Origin: Streptomyces griseoviridis
GTDB lineage: Bacteria > Actinomycetota > Actinomycetes > Streptomycetales > Streptomycetaceae
Assembly (NCBI GenBank): GCA_014649155.1
Contig: BMSM01000002.1
Span: 248,001-312,000 of the forward strand
Direction of reading: 5' to 3'
Length of the DNA: 64,000 nt
Positions within the stretch are counted from its first letter, which is position 1. Each line of letters begins with the position of its first letter. Position numbers and translations under genes: made by a program. The notes below the pieces were generated by a model that was not told the DNA's origin, made no database searches, and saw nothing but the letters and a program-made list of their open reading frames with translations. This document shows positions 26,530 to 34,749 of the stretch, piece by piece.

Positions 26530-27434
26530 TGCTCGATCGTCATGCGCAGCAGCTCCACCGACTCGCGCGGGGTGAGCGCCTCGTCGGCCAGCCGGTCCAG
26601 GGCGACCCGGTACTCCTCGGTCTCGTCCCGGTCCTCCAGGAAGTTGGCGCTCTTGATGTGCTCCAGGTACACCACGTCGGGCAGATCGGCGCCGCTGAAC
26701 CGCAGATAGGTGACGGGTATCGCGGGCGCGGAGGCGTTGGTCACGTTCAACGGCACGATCTGAAGCGTCACGTTGGGGCGCTCGGAGATCCTGACCAGGT
26801 GCTCCAGCTGCTCGCGCATCACCTCGGAGCTGCCGAGGACGCGCAGCAGCACGGACTCGTCGATGATCGCCCACACCTGCGGCGCCGCCGAGCGGTAGAC
26901 CAGCCGGGTCCGCCGCTCCCGCAGCTCGACCCGGCGCTGCACCTCGCTCGCCGGCGCGTTGGGCAGTCCGCGCTCCACGACGGCGCGGGCGTAGGCCCCC
27001 GTCTGGAGCAGGCCGGGGACGTACTGGATCTCGAAGGTCCGGATGGTCTCGGCGGCCTCCTGGAGCCCGACCAGCCGGTCGAACCACTCCGGCATCAGCC
27101 GCTTGTCGTACCGCTGCCACCAGCCCGGCTCGCCGGCGCGGTGCAGCAGCTTCAGCAGCGTGGCCGCCTCGTAGGCGTCGGTGCCGTAGAGGGTGAGAAG
27201 GGTCCGGACGTCCTTCTCCGTAGGGGGCCTGCGGCTCTTGCCGGACTCGATGCGCGACAGCTTCGCCGCGCTGAACCCCGCCTCGCGCGCCGCCTGGTCC
27301 TGGGAGTAGCCGGCGTCCTCACGGAAGCCCGCCAACTGGACACCGACGAGCATCTTCAGCAGCGTCGGAGCCGGCTCCGGACGGTCCAGATAGGGTTCGA
27401 GACGGGAGAGGCGATGCGACGATACGGCGGACAT
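26511..27434 (-). CDS. XRE-family regulator with DUF5753 domain
   Basis: 307 residues. An N-terminal helix-turn-helix spans about 30-85 (LAGFREDAGYSQDQAAREAGFSAAKLSRIESG), followed by the DUF5753 ligand-sensing region containing FEIQYVPGLLQTGAYARAV and VWAIIDESVLLRVLGS. This is the WhiJ-like class that acts with a small DUF397 protein in development or antibiotic control. The DUF397 gene lies 122 bp upstream on the same strand. The ATG at 27434 is preceded by GGGAG. Probable DNA targets are the repeats at 27853-27880. Confidence 0.87.
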   Translation of the reverse strand: MSAVSSHRLSRLEPYLDRPEPAPTLLKMLVGVQLAGFREDAGYSQDQAAREAGFSAAKLSRIESGKSRRPPTEKDVRTLLTLYGTDAYEAATLLKLLHRAGEPGWWQRYDKRLMPEWFDRLVGLQEAAETIRTFEIQYVPGLLQTGAYARAVVERGLPNAPASEVQRRVELRERRTRLVYRSAAPQVWAIIDESVLLRVLGSSEVMREQLEHLVRISERPNVTLQIVPLNVTNASAPAIPVTYLRFSGADLPDVVYLEHIKSANFLEDRDETEEYRVALDRLADEALTPRESVELLRMTIEQRYSAR

Positions 27435-27556
27435 ACCTGACTCCCAGCGGACCGGCAGACTTGGGGAACAGACTATCCCATCCTGCCGGTCCACGCCCGT
27501 ACGAGCCCCTGGACAAAGGGCAGTTGGCCCGGGCCGGCCCGCCTGCGGACGGGGTC

Positions 27557-27784
27557 TCACACCAGGTGGTCGAACTCGCCGTCCTTCGCGCCGGCCAGGA
27601 AGGCCGCCACCTCGGCGGGGGTGTAGACGAGCGCCGGCCCGTCGGGGTCACGGGAGTTGCGCAGCGCGATGCCGCCGTCCACCCGGGCGACCTCGACGCA
27701 GTTGCCCTCGGCGTTGCTGTGCCGGCTCTTGGTCCAGCTGGCGTCCAACGAACTCGCCTGTACTCCGTTGTGTATCGGTGGCAC
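27557..27784 (-). CDS. DUF397 protein, partner of the XRE regulator
   Basis: 75 residues with the DUF397 signature: SWTKSRHSNAEGNCVEVA, VALRNSRDPDGPALVYTPAEVAAFL and a short acidic tail. The GTG at 27784 has AAGGAG 6 nt upstream. DUF397 proteins are encoded next to XRE/DUF5753 regulators and are thought to antagonise them. This one is transcribed ahead of the regulator, probably from a promoter overlapping the AT-rich repeats just upstream. Confidence 0.85.
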   Translation of the reverse strand: MPPIHNGVQASSLDASWTKSRHSNAEGNCVEVARVDGGIALRNSRDPDGPALVYTPAEVAAFLAGAKDGEFDHLV

Positions 27785-27852
27785 CGCGGTCTCCTTGCCG
27801 TTCGGGGGAGCGGACAGCGGCTCCTCGGCCTCGCACGCTCCCAGCCGATTTT

Positions 27853-27880
27853 TCGCGCAATTTCTCGTGCAATTGCACGC
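27853..27880. promoter_or_regulatory. Operator-like repeats upstream of the DUF397/XRE pair
   Basis: Two direct copies TCGCGCAATT (27853-27862) and TCGTGCAATT (27865-27874) start 12 bp apart, and an inverted copy (complement GCGTGCAATT, 27871-27880) makes the palindrome CGTGCAATTGCACG at 27866-27879. This AT-rich patch stands out from the surroundings. It lies about 70-95 bp before the DUF397 start, a good place for autoregulation by the XRE protein. Confidence 0.6.
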
Positions 27881-27960
27881 GAGCGCTGTCAGGATGGATA
27901 ATAGCCGGGACGCAACTCCCGCGTCGACGCCCCGAGCTGACTCCGTATCAGGGAGGTGCC

Positions 27961-28523
27961 GTGCCCTTACCCGCGTACCCCGTGCTCCGCCCGCTGAGCG
28001 CTCTCGCGACGGCGGCGGCAGCACCCGTCCGGGCCGGCCGGCCGCCCGCCGGGGCGCCGGAGCCGGCCCCGTGCCGGGCCGGGCGGTGCCCGCGGGCCGG
28101 GAGCGGTCCGCCGGGCCGGAGCCGGTCACCCTGCCCCCGGTGGGCGACCGGGCGGGCTTCGCGCGGGCCCGGCGCATCACCCGTGACACCCCGCGCGACT
28201 GGTCGCTGGAGCACCGTGCCGACGACGCCGTCCTCGTCGTCGCCGAACCGGCCGCCAGCGCCGCCGCGCACGCCGCCCCCTCGGGGGACGGCACGGTCCA
28301 GGCCGTACCGGGCCTCGCGCTGGAACCCGGCGCGCCGCTGGTGACCGTCTCCGGCCCGGGCGAGGACGCGCCCGTGACGACCCCGCCCGCGGACCGCTCC
28401 CCGCGGGAGGACGGGTGCGGCCCGCGCATCGCCGCCACCCTCGCCGGCACCTGGGGACGGCAGTCCCGGCCCCCCACGGGCAAGACCGTCCGGGCCGCGT
28501 CGCCGGCCCGCCCCCTGACCTGA
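27961..28523 (+). pseudogene. Degenerate anti-sigma-type HATPase protein, frameshifted
   Basis: From about 28115 one frame gives VTLPPVGDRAGFARARRIT, then RADDAVLVVAEPAASAAAHA, GAPLVTVSGPGEDAP and GCGPRIAATLAGTWG. This is the order of RsbW-like HATPases, but the ATP-binding N box (normally SELVTNAVRH) is lost and the G2 box is altered. The best start is the GTG at 27961, with GGGAGG upstream, but it is in another frame, so one indel lies between about 28010 and 28110. The start frame has a TTA as its third codon, which would make expression bldA-dependent. Probably a dead relative of anti-sigma kinases often found beside XRE/DUF397 pairs. Confidence 0.6.
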
Positions 28524-28557
28524 TCCGATCCGACCGCCGCGGAAAGGCCCCCACGCC

Positions 28558-29103
28558 ATGCGCACCGCTCCGACACCGCAGCCGAGCAGCCGGCGCACCG
28601 ACCGCCGGACCTCACCGGCCGGCCCCGTCCGGTCCGCGTCCCTGCCGGGACTCGACGAGGTGGACTGGGGCCGCATCCAGGACTCCAGCGGCTCCGCCGC
28701 CGCCGTCCCCGGACTGCTCGACCGGGTGGCCACCGGGGACGCCGAGACCGCCCGCGCCGCCCTCGCCGAACTGCGCGCCCGGATCTGCCAGTACGGCTTC
28801 GTCGTGGAGCAGGCGACCGCCGCCACCGTTCCCTTCCTCTGGGAGCTGGCCCAGCGCCCCGAGGTGGCCTGCCGGGCGCAGATCATCCGGCTGCTGAAGA
28901 ACATCGCGGACGCCCGGCAGTGGGAGAGCACCGCCGCCGTCTACCCCAAGCTGCTCAACCACCGGGAGAACCACGTGGTGTGGGAGCGGGCGGCCCGCAA
29001 GGCCGTCCGCGCGCGCCGGGCGGCCATCGAGCGTCTGATGGCCGAGGACGACACCGAGATCACGCGCGTGACGTCCGAACTGGCCCGCACCCTCGCAGAC
29101 TAG
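28558..29103 (+). CDS. HEAT-like helical-repeat hypothetical protein
   Basis: 181 residues. The core reads DWGRIQDSSGSAAAVPGLLD, then ARAALAELRARICQYGFVVEQATAATVPFLWELA, the pattern of actinomycete HEAT-like proteins (a GS..VP.LL motif, then TVPFL). It is predicted all-alpha and cytoplasmic. A basic patch KAVRARRAAIERL lies near the C terminus. Function unknown. It follows the degenerate ATPase by 34 bp and is followed by a hairpin. Confidence 0.6.
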   Translation: MRTAPTPQPSSRRTDRRTSPAGPVRSASLPGLDEVDWGRIQDSSGSAAAVPGLLDRVATGDAETARAALAELRARICQYGFVVEQATAATVPFLWELAQRPEVACRAQIIRLLKNIADARQWESTAAVYPKLLNHRENHVVWERAARKAVRARRAAIERLMAEDDTEITRVTSELARTLAD

Positions 29104-29104
29104 G

Positions 29105-29135
29105 CCCGCGCCCTCCACGGGGGTGGGGGCGCGGG
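29105..29135 (+). terminator. GC-rich hairpin after the HEAT-like gene
   Basis: 9-bp arms CCCGCGCCC and GGGCGCGGG with a 13-nt loop, 2 nt after the stop at 29103. Confidence 0.5.
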
Positions 29136-29185
29136 TCTACCCGGTACAGAGGACGGTGTGGCGCACTCCGGTGCCGAACGGGTAA

Positions 29186-29197
29186 GAAAGCGCTTGC
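29186..29197. promoter_or_regulatory. Possible LacI-type half-operator before the ABC exporter
   Basis: GAAAGCGCTTGC, with the palindromic core AAGCGCTT at 29188-29195, 32 bp before the exporter start. The core resembles LacI-family sites, but it is short and weakly symmetric. Confidence 0.35.
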
Positions 29198-29227
29198 CCC
29201 ACTCGGCCGCACGGGAGGACCACGCCG

Positions 29228-30997
29228 ATGGCGTCGTCGCAGGAGAAACCGCTCGACCACCGCTACCGCGGCGAGCACCCGATACGCACCCTCGTCTATC
29301 TGTTCCGCGCCGACCGTCACCGGCTGTCCGGCGCGGTCGCCGTCTTCACGGTCAAGCACAGCCCGGTCTGGCTGCTGCCGCTGATCACCGCGTCCATCAT
29401 CGACACGGTCGTCCAGCACCGGCCGATCGCCGAACTGTGGACCAGCACCGGGATCATCATGTTCATCCTGGTCGTCAACTACCCCCTGCACCTGCTCTAC
29501 GTCCGCCTCCTGTACGGCAGCATCCGCAGGATGGGCACCGCGCTGCGCTCCGCGCTCTGCACCCGCATGCAGCAGCTCTCCATCGGCTACCACTCCCGGG
29601 TCAGCGCGGGCGTGCTCCAGGCCAAGGTGGTCCGGGACGTGGAGACCGTGGAGACGGCCGTGCAGCAGACCGCGGAGAACGGGCTCGGCGCGCTCACCGT
29701 GCTCGTCGGCGGTCTCGTCATCATCGCCGTGCGCACCCCCGAGTTCCTGCCCGTCTTCCTGGTCGTCGTGCCCGCCGCCTCGCTCCTGATCACCCGGCTG
29801 CGGTCCCGCCTGCGCCGCCACAACGAGCACTACCGCCACGAGGTGGAGACCCTCTCCTCCCGCGTCACGGAGATGACCCGGCTGATACCGGTCACCCGCG
29901 CCCACGGCCTGGAGCGCAAGGCGCTGCGCCGCATGGACGGCACCCTGGACCGCCTGCTGACCTCCGCCCTCCGCCTCGACCTCGTCAACGGCCGCTTCGC
30001 CTCGGCCGCGTGGGTCCTCCTCAACGTTATCGGCGTCCTCGTCCTGGCCGGCGCCGCGCTGATCTCGTACTACGACGTGTGGGGCGTCACCGCCGGCGAC
30101 GTCGTCATGCTCAGTGCCTTCCTGACCACCCTCACCAACTCCACCACCACCCTGGCGAGCCTCGCCCCGGTCATCACCAAGGGCCTGGAGTCCGTCCGTT
30201 CGGTCGGCGAAGTGCTCCAGGCGCCCGAGCTGGAGGACAACGAGGGCAAGGCCGAGGTGACCGCCCTGCGCGGCGCCGTCACCTTCGAGCGCGTCGGTCA
30301 CGTCTACGAGGGCGACGGCCGGGCCGCCGTACGGGACTTCAGCCTCGACGTCGCGCCCGGCGAGACCGTCGCGCTGGTCGGCGCCTCCGGCGCGGGCAAG
30401 TCCACCGTGCTCAACCTCGTCATCGGCTTCCTGCGTCCCACCTCCGGCCGGCTGCTCCTGGACGGCACCGACATGAACACCCTGGACCTGCGCACCTACC
30501 GGCGGTTCGTGTCGGTGGTGCCGCAGGAGTCCATCCTCTTCGACGGCACCGTCCGGGAGAACGTCGCCTACGGCATGGACGACGCCGACGAGGAGACGGT
30601 GCGCGCGGCGCTGCGCGACGCCAACGCGCTGGAGTTCGTCGACCGGCTGCCCCAGGGCCTGGACACCCTGGTCGGGGAACACGGCGCCCGGCTCTCCGGC
30701 GGGCAGCGCCAGCGCCTGGCCATCGCCCGCGCCCTGATCCGCGACCCGCGGGTGCTCATCCTGGACGAGGCGACCTCGGCGCTGGACACCCGGTCGGAGG
30801 CGCTGGTCCAGCAGGCCCTGGCCCGGCTGCTGCGCGGGCGCACCACGTTCGTCGTGGCGCACCGGCTCTCCACCGTGCGGGGCGCCGACCGGATCGTGGT
30901 GATGGGGGAGGGGCGCATCCAGGAGATCGGCACCCACGAGGAACTCCTCGACCGGGGCGGGGCCTACACCGCGCTGCACAGCGGCCAGGCGGCCTGA
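29228..30997 (+). CDS. ABC exporter half-transporter (membrane domain plus ATPase)
   Basis: 589 residues. The N-terminal six-helix exporter domain starts near residue 36, and the ATPase runs from about 350: Walker A GASGAGKST, Q-loop VVPQESILFDGTV, signature LSGGQRQRLAIARAL, Walker B VLILDEATSALD and H-loop AHRLSTV. It must work as a homodimer or with a partner outside the window, since no second half-transporter adjoins it. The exported substrate (lipid, peptide or drug) is not predictable. GGGAGG precedes the ATG at 29228. Confidence 0.88.
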   Translation: MASSQEKPLDHRYRGEHPIRTLVYLFRADRHRLSGAVAVFTVKHSPVWLLPLITASIIDTVVQHRPIAELWTSTGIIMFILVVNYPLHLLYVRLLYGSIRRMGTALRSALCTRMQQLSIGYHSRVSAGVLQAKVVRDVETVETAVQQTAENGLGALTVLVGGLVIIAVRTPEFLPVFLVVVPAASLLITRLRSRLRRHNEHYRHEVETLSSRVTEMTRLIPVTRAHGLERKALRRMDGTLDRLLTSALRLDLVNGRFASAAWVLLNVIGVLVLAGAALISYYDVWGVTAGDVVMLSAFLTTLTNSTTTLASLAPVITKGLESVRSVGEVLQAPELEDNEGKAEVTALRGAVTFERVGHVYEGDGRAAVRDFSLDVAPGETVALVGASGAGKSTVLNLVIGFLRPTSGRLLLDGTDMNTLDLRTYRRFVSVVPQESILFDGTVRENVAYGMDDADEETVRAALRDANALEFVDRLPQGLDTLVGEHGARLSGGQRQRLAIARALIRDPRVLILDEATSALDTRSEALVQQALARLLRGRTTFVVAHRLSTVRGADRIVVMGEGRIQEIGTHEELLDRGGAYTALHSGQAA

Positions 30998-31021
30998 GCG
31001 CCGGCCGGGCGGCGCTCAGGC
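30992..31021. terminator. Bidirectional terminator over two stop codons
   Basis: Perfect 11-bp stem GCCTGAGCGCC / GGCGCTCAGGC, loop 8 nt, containing the stops of both convergent genes. Confidence 0.75.
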
Positions 31022-31360
31022 GGCGCTGCTCCGCGGCACCCGCCGGCCGCACCCCGCGTCGTGGTCGGTGCCCAGGCTCGTCCACCAGCGTTCGCAGCAG
31101 GCGCCGTCCAGCTCGGCGCGGACCAGGGCGTCGGCCGCCCCCGAGGCCGCGTCCGGCGCGCGGGGCGGCCGTACCGGCGCGCGGCGCGGCTCGGCGAGGT
31201 CCGCCTCCCGTACCACCGCGATCAGCGGCACCACACTGGCGCCGGCGAACACGGCGGCGGCCCACGGGGGGCCGTAGCGCCATTCCGACACCGCCGTCCA
31301 GGCGAGTCCGGTGCTGGTGGCGAGGTAGAGGGCACAGAGCAGGCGGCTGGAGCGCGTCAT
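31016..31360 (-). CDS. Small membrane protein (114 aa)
   Basis: Two hydrophobic helices, LCALYLATSTGLAWTAVSEW and PPWAAAVFAGASVVPLIAVV, then a cytoplasmic Pro/Arg-rich tail ending CCERWWTSLGTDHDAGCGRR with three cysteines. I do not recognise it. ATG at 31360. Its stop shares the hairpin with the exporter gene. Confidence 0.55.
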   Translation of the reverse strand: MTRSSRLLCALYLATSTGLAWTAVSEWRYGPPWAAAVFAGASVVPLIAVVREADLAEPRRAPVRPPRAPDAASGAADALVRAELDGACCERWWTSLGTDHDAGCGRRVPRSSAA

Positions 31361-31590
31361 CGGGGGAACACCGTTCGTCGGGGGATGCCGTACGGGCTGC
31401 TCAACGCCCGGCGGCGGCGCGGGGAAGCGGGGACGTTCCGCGCCTTTTCGGCCATGTCGCCGCCCGCTCTGACGAGGCAGGAGACCGGTAAGCGTAGGAA
31501 ATCGGTCAATTGGAGAGCCATGGCGTGCATGATGCGAATGATTCGACCGGGTCCGGGCAGGCGCAGTGAAAATCGAGAGAGGGGCGCCAC

Positions 31591-31854
31591 GTGCTGGTAC
31601 CGGACCCGAAGGTCGTCAGGGAGTTGCTGACGCGCTACGCGTCACTGCGGATCGCGCAGGCGGAACGGGAGAGCCTGACGACGGCGCGCGAGCTGGCGGA
31701 CGTCAGCTACACCTTGTGCGTGATGATGGGAAAGACCGGCATCCACGACGCGGTGGCGGCGGCCGACGCCCTGCTGCTCGCCGGGACCGGCACCCGGGAC
31801 ACCGACGGGACGCCCGACCCGGACGAGGAGAGCGGGCTGTCGCTGGCCGTGTGA
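31591..31854 (+). CDS. DUF5133 family protein
   Basis: 87 residues beginning MLVPDPKVVRELLTRYASLR, followed by TARELADVSYTLCVMMG and ADALLLAGTG. This matches DUF5133, a short Streptomyces family of unknown function often linked to regulators. GTG start at 31591 with GAGAGG upstream. It stands alone. Confidence 0.78.
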   Translation: MLVPDPKVVRELLTRYASLRIAQAERESLTTARELADVSYTLCVMMGKTGIHDAVAAADALLLAGTGTRDTDGTPDPDEESGLSLAV

Positions 31855-32010
31855 CCCCGGCGCGGCCCGCCGGGGGCGTCAGGTCCGGCGGGCCGGCCCC
31901 GGCTGGCGAAAATCCGTCGCAAGCTGTCATTACCGCCCCTGTGCGGCCGGCCGGCGGCTTTCTAGCGTGGTTTCGGACCATCCCGCCCGTCCCGCACCGG
32001 AGCCCCGCCG

Positions 32011-32484
32011 ATGACCAAGCTGCTGCTGTCCCTGCACGTCCTCGCCGCGATCGTGGCCGTCGGCCCCGTCACGGTGGCCGCCAGCATGTTCCCGCCGGCG
32101 GTGCGCCGGGCGGCGCTCCCCGAGGGGGACGGCGGTGCGGCGGCGGAGCTGGGCACCGTCCGGCTCCTGCACCGCATCTGCCGGGTCTACGCGGGCGTCG
32201 GCATCGCCGTGCCCCTCCTCGGTCTCGTCACCGCGCAGGTGATGGGCGTGCTCGGCGACACCTGGCTCATCGTCTCCATCGTGCTGACCGCGGCCGCGGC
32301 CGGTGTCCTCCTCGTCCTCGTCCTGCCCGGCCAGGAGGGCCTCGTGGAACGGCTGGAGGGGCGGGGCGCCGTGGAGCGCTCCGGCACCGTCCGCCTCGCC
32401 GTGCTCACCGGCCTGTTCAACCTGCTGTGGGCCACCGTCACCGTCCTGATGATCGTCCGGCCGGGCTCCACGACCGGAGCCTGA
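32011..32484 (+). CDS. Four-helix membrane protein (DUF2269-like)
   Basis: 157 residues with hydrophobic segments at about 5-25, 58-80, 88-108 and 132-150. SLHVLAAIVAVGPVTVAASMFP and a conserved LHRICRVYAGVG turn resemble the DUF2269 family of predicted integral membrane proteins. Function unknown. The short loop between helices 3 and 4 is charged (GQEGLVERLEGRG). A hairpin follows. Confidence 0.6.
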   Translation: MTKLLLSLHVLAAIVAVGPVTVAASMFPPAVRRAALPEGDGGAAAELGTVRLLHRICRVYAGVGIAVPLLGLVTAQVMGVLGDTWLIVSIVLTAAAAGVLLVLVLPGQEGLVERLEGRGAVERSGTVRLAVLTGLFNLLWATVTVLMIVRPGSTTGA

Positions 32485-32485
32485 C

Positions 32486-32506
32486 CCCCGGGCCGGGTAC
32501 CCGGGG
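32486..32506 (+). terminator. Hairpin after the four-helix membrane protein
   Basis: 7-bp stem CCCCGGG / CCCGGGG with a 7-nt loop immediately after the stop at 32484. Confidence 0.5.
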
Positions 32507-32594
32507 TAATGCGCACGCCGGGGAAGAGGGACGCCTAGACTGCTCAGTCGCGCCTGACCCGCAGGGGCGGACGACAGGAAAGGCACGTTGACGG

Positions 32595-32798
32595 GTGTTC
32601 CAGGATTCCCCCATCTACGACCGACTGGTCGCCGAATGCGGCGACGTCCCCACGCTGGTGCGCCGGGAGGCGGAGCGGGTGAACAGGGAGCTGGAGGCCG
32701 TCATGCGTCCGATGCGCCTGCCCGGCCGGGAGCGCCCGCCGGCCCCCGGCAACGGCTGGCAGCGCACCGCCCTCCTGCCCGGCCCGCGCCCCAGCTGA
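32595..32798 (+). CDS. Small hypothetical protein (67 aa)
   Basis: 67 residues: MFQDSPIYDRLVAECGDVPT, then a charged helix (LVRREAERVNRELEAVM), then a Pro/Arg tail. The GTG at 32595 is some distance from AGGAAAGG, so the start is moderately sure. No family recognised. It converges with the graspetide locus. Confidence 0.55.
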   Translation: MFQDSPIYDRLVAECGDVPTLVRREAERVNRELEAVMRPMRLPGRERPPAPGNGWQRTALLPGPRPS

Positions 32799-32915
32799 CC
32801 GACCGGCGGCGGTGACGGCACGGCCGACACCCGCCGCGCCCCCGCCGGACCGTGCGATGCCCGGGACGGCTCCTTGGCACGCCGCCGCGTCCGCACGACG
32901 CCCCCGGACGGTCCC

Positions 32916-33908
32916 TCAGCGCGTCGCCGCGTCCGTGCCGTCCGGGTCCGCGGCCGGCTCCGGGCCCCCGGCGTCCGGCCGGGCCAGCCACTCGGCGATG
33001 GTCCGGGCGATGGGCTGGCCCGTGTCCACCTCGATGAACCCGAACTGCCCGGACTGGTTGCACTCCAGGAACCACCACGTGCCGTCGCCGTCCTCGGCGA
33101 AGTCGAACGCCCCGTACGCCAGCCCCGCCGCCCGGACGTAGGCGCGCACCCCCGCCGCGACCACGGGCGGCACCCCGGCCGGGCGCCACGGCTCGGCGGA
33201 CGCGGCGAAGCGGACGTCCACCTCGTCCGGGTCCGCCCCGGCCACGACCGCCTTGCGGGCGGCCAGCAGCCGGTCGCCGACCACCGTCAGCCGCAGGTCG
33301 GCCCGCTTGGCCACCCGCTGCTGCAGCAGCGTCGGACCGAAGGCGACGGCCGCGAAGTCGGTCTCCGGCGAGACCCGGCTGGTCGGCACCGCCCGCGGCG
33401 GGTCCTGGGGATGCGCGCCCGAGACGGGCTTGACCACCAGGTCCGGGTGGCGCCCGGCGAACTCCCGGGCCGCGCGCGGGAACGTCGTGATCAGCGTGGC
33501 CGGCACCGGCAGCCCGCACCGCTGAGCCAGCCCCAGCTGCCAGGGCTTGTACCGGGCCCGGCGGGCCGCGTCCGGATGGTTCATCCAGCGGGCGCCGCTG
33601 CCCAGCAGCATGCCGTAGAGCGCCTGCGCGGACTCCTCCGTCAGCCAGGCCGACGGCGTGGCGGCCCGGGCGGCGGGGGCGCCCGGTCTGCGCACCCAGA
33701 CGGAACGCAGCCCGTCGATGCCCACCAGCCGTCCCCCCGAGGACAGGTGCCCCCGGAACGAGCCGTGCGCGAACTCGCCCGACAGGGCCACGGAACCGGT
33801 CAGGTCGGCCGGATCGAGGCGCACCACCGGCACTTCCGACTCGTTCAGGCACACCACCACCATGTCCGCGGTGACGTCCTCTTCGGTGGTCAGGATCAGC
33901 ACCGTCAT
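32916..33908 (-). CDS. tgmB: ATP-grasp ribosomal peptide maturase (TgmB, graspetide)
   Basis: 330 residues matching the ATP-grasp maturases of the SAV_5884/TgmB group. The start MTVLILTTEEDVTADMVV and a VRRPGAP motif form the PreATP-grasp part; LVVKPVSGAHP is the ATP-binding strand; ECNQSGQFGFIEVDTGQPIA is the Mg/ATP motif, as in microviridin ligases. Such enzymes activate Asp/Glu side chains with ATP and join them to Thr/Ser (ester) or Lys (amide) of the precursor. Its gene starts 15 bp after the precursor gene on the same strand. No methyltransferase (TgmC) adjoins it, although many relatives have one. Confidence 0.88.
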   Translation of the reverse strand: MTVLILTTEEDVTADMVVVCLNESEVPVVRLDPADLTGSVALSGEFAHGSFRGHLSSGGRLVGIDGLRSVWVRRPGAPAARAATPSAWLTEESAQALYGMLLGSGARWMNHPDAARRARYKPWQLGLAQRCGLPVPATLITTFPRAAREFAGRHPDLVVKPVSGAHPQDPPRAVPTSRVSPETDFAAVAFGPTLLQQRVAKRADLRLTVVGDRLLAARKAVVAGADPDEVDVRFAASAEPWRPAGVPPVVAAGVRAYVRAAGLAYGAFDFAEDGDGTWWFLECNQSGQFGFIEVDTGQPIARTIAEWLARPDAGGPEPAADPDGTDAATR

Positions 33909-33923
33909 GAACGCGTTCCGTGG

Positions 33924-34115
33924 TCAGTCGTCGAAGTGGGTCTTCGAACCCGCGGTGGACGTCGTCGTCCCCAGCTCCCGCAGCAGCGCGTGGTCGCCGG
34001 CCGCCACCCGCCCGTCGAGGAGCACGTTCACCTGCCGTCCGGAGTCGTACACGTACGGAGTGGCGACTTCCAAATCCCCTACGGGACGTGCGTATTCGAG
34101 CGCGAACGGTTGCAT
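33924..34115 (-). CDS. tgmA: Graspetide precursor peptide (TgmA-type ATP-grasp target)
   Basis: 63 residues. The leader begins MQPFALEYARPVGD, matching the PFALxYAR motif recognised by the ATP-grasp enzyme, and continues to GRVAAGDHALLREL. The C terminus, TTTSTAGSKTHFDD (residues 50-63), is the conserved core of this RiPP family: Thr/Ser/Lys acceptors and two terminal Asp donors. Esters between Asp and Thr/Ser, or an amide to Lys58, are expected; the pattern cannot be read from sequence. ATG at 34115 with AGGGAG upstream; tgmB follows after 15 bp. No exporter or protease lies inside the pair. Confidence 0.88.
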   Translation of the reverse strand: MQPFALEYARPVGDLEVATPYVYDSGRQVNVLLDGRVAAGDHALLRELGTTTSTAGSKTHFDD

Positions 34116-34203
34116 CGTCTCTCCCTGGTCGGTGCTGTGCCGATCAAGCGATGGGCCGCCTGTGCCGTCGCCTGGTCCGCCGACTTCCATCGGCTTCCAG
34201 AGA

Positions 34204-34209
34204 CTTATA
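34204..34209 (-). promoter_or_regulatory. Possible -10 box of the graspetide operon
   Basis: On the minus strand TATAAG, the most AT-rich hexamer in the gap, lies about 90 nt before the precursor ATG. A -35 near GAAACC is weak. This would place the start of transcription near 34197. Confidence 0.35.
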
Positions 34210-34234
34210 CGACTCGAACGGGTGAATGGTTTCC

Positions 34235-34522
34235 TTACCCTGTGTGATCACCGCGCGGTCCCCGGAGAGAGCCGCGCGCGGACCGCAGAGCGAGGAGGAG
34301 CACGCCGATGTCGTCCAGGTACACCGGGTCGGGTACGAGGTCGGCGGGCAGCACGAGATAGAGGACGGCACCCCAGAAGACCCAGCGGGGTCCGGTCGGC
34401 AGCCCGGCCCGGCGCAGTTCCCGCCGGGTCCGCACCAGCCGCACCAGGACGGTCACGGCGAGGGCCAGGACGGCCACCGCGAGCACCGCCGCCACGACGA
34501 GCAGCACCGTGGTCGTATCCAT
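34235..34522 (-). CDS. DUF1232 (YkvA-like) membrane protein
   Basis: 95 residues. One N-terminal helix (VLLVVAAVLAVAVLALAVTV), a basic turn, then the DUF1232 hallmark VLYLVLPADLVPDPVYLDDIGVLLLAL. Function unknown. GGAGGAAGAGG precedes the ATG at 34522. It lies upstream of the precursor gene on the same strand, 119 bp away, and may or may not be co-transcribed. Confidence 0.8.
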   Translation of the reverse strand: MDTTTVLLVVAAVLAVAVLALAVTVLVRLVRTRRELRRAGLPTGPRWVFWGAVLYLVLPADLVPDPVYLDDIGVLLLALRSARGSLRGPRGDHTG

Positions 34523-34749
34523 CCCGCCCCTCTTCCTCCCGGTGCGCCGTGACGCACGCGTCCTGGACCGGATTCCCCCGCCGGGCGCGGATATGACACC
34601 CGGACGGGTGTCCGCGCGCACCGGCTCATCCCGGTGGCTCACCCGGGTGGCGGCGCGGGGCGGGGGAGCTTAGTAATGGTCACCACACAAGTCGCGCGTC
34701 GCAGTCGGGGACGCAGGAAGCGGCCGCATTCCTTCAGACGGAGAAGACC

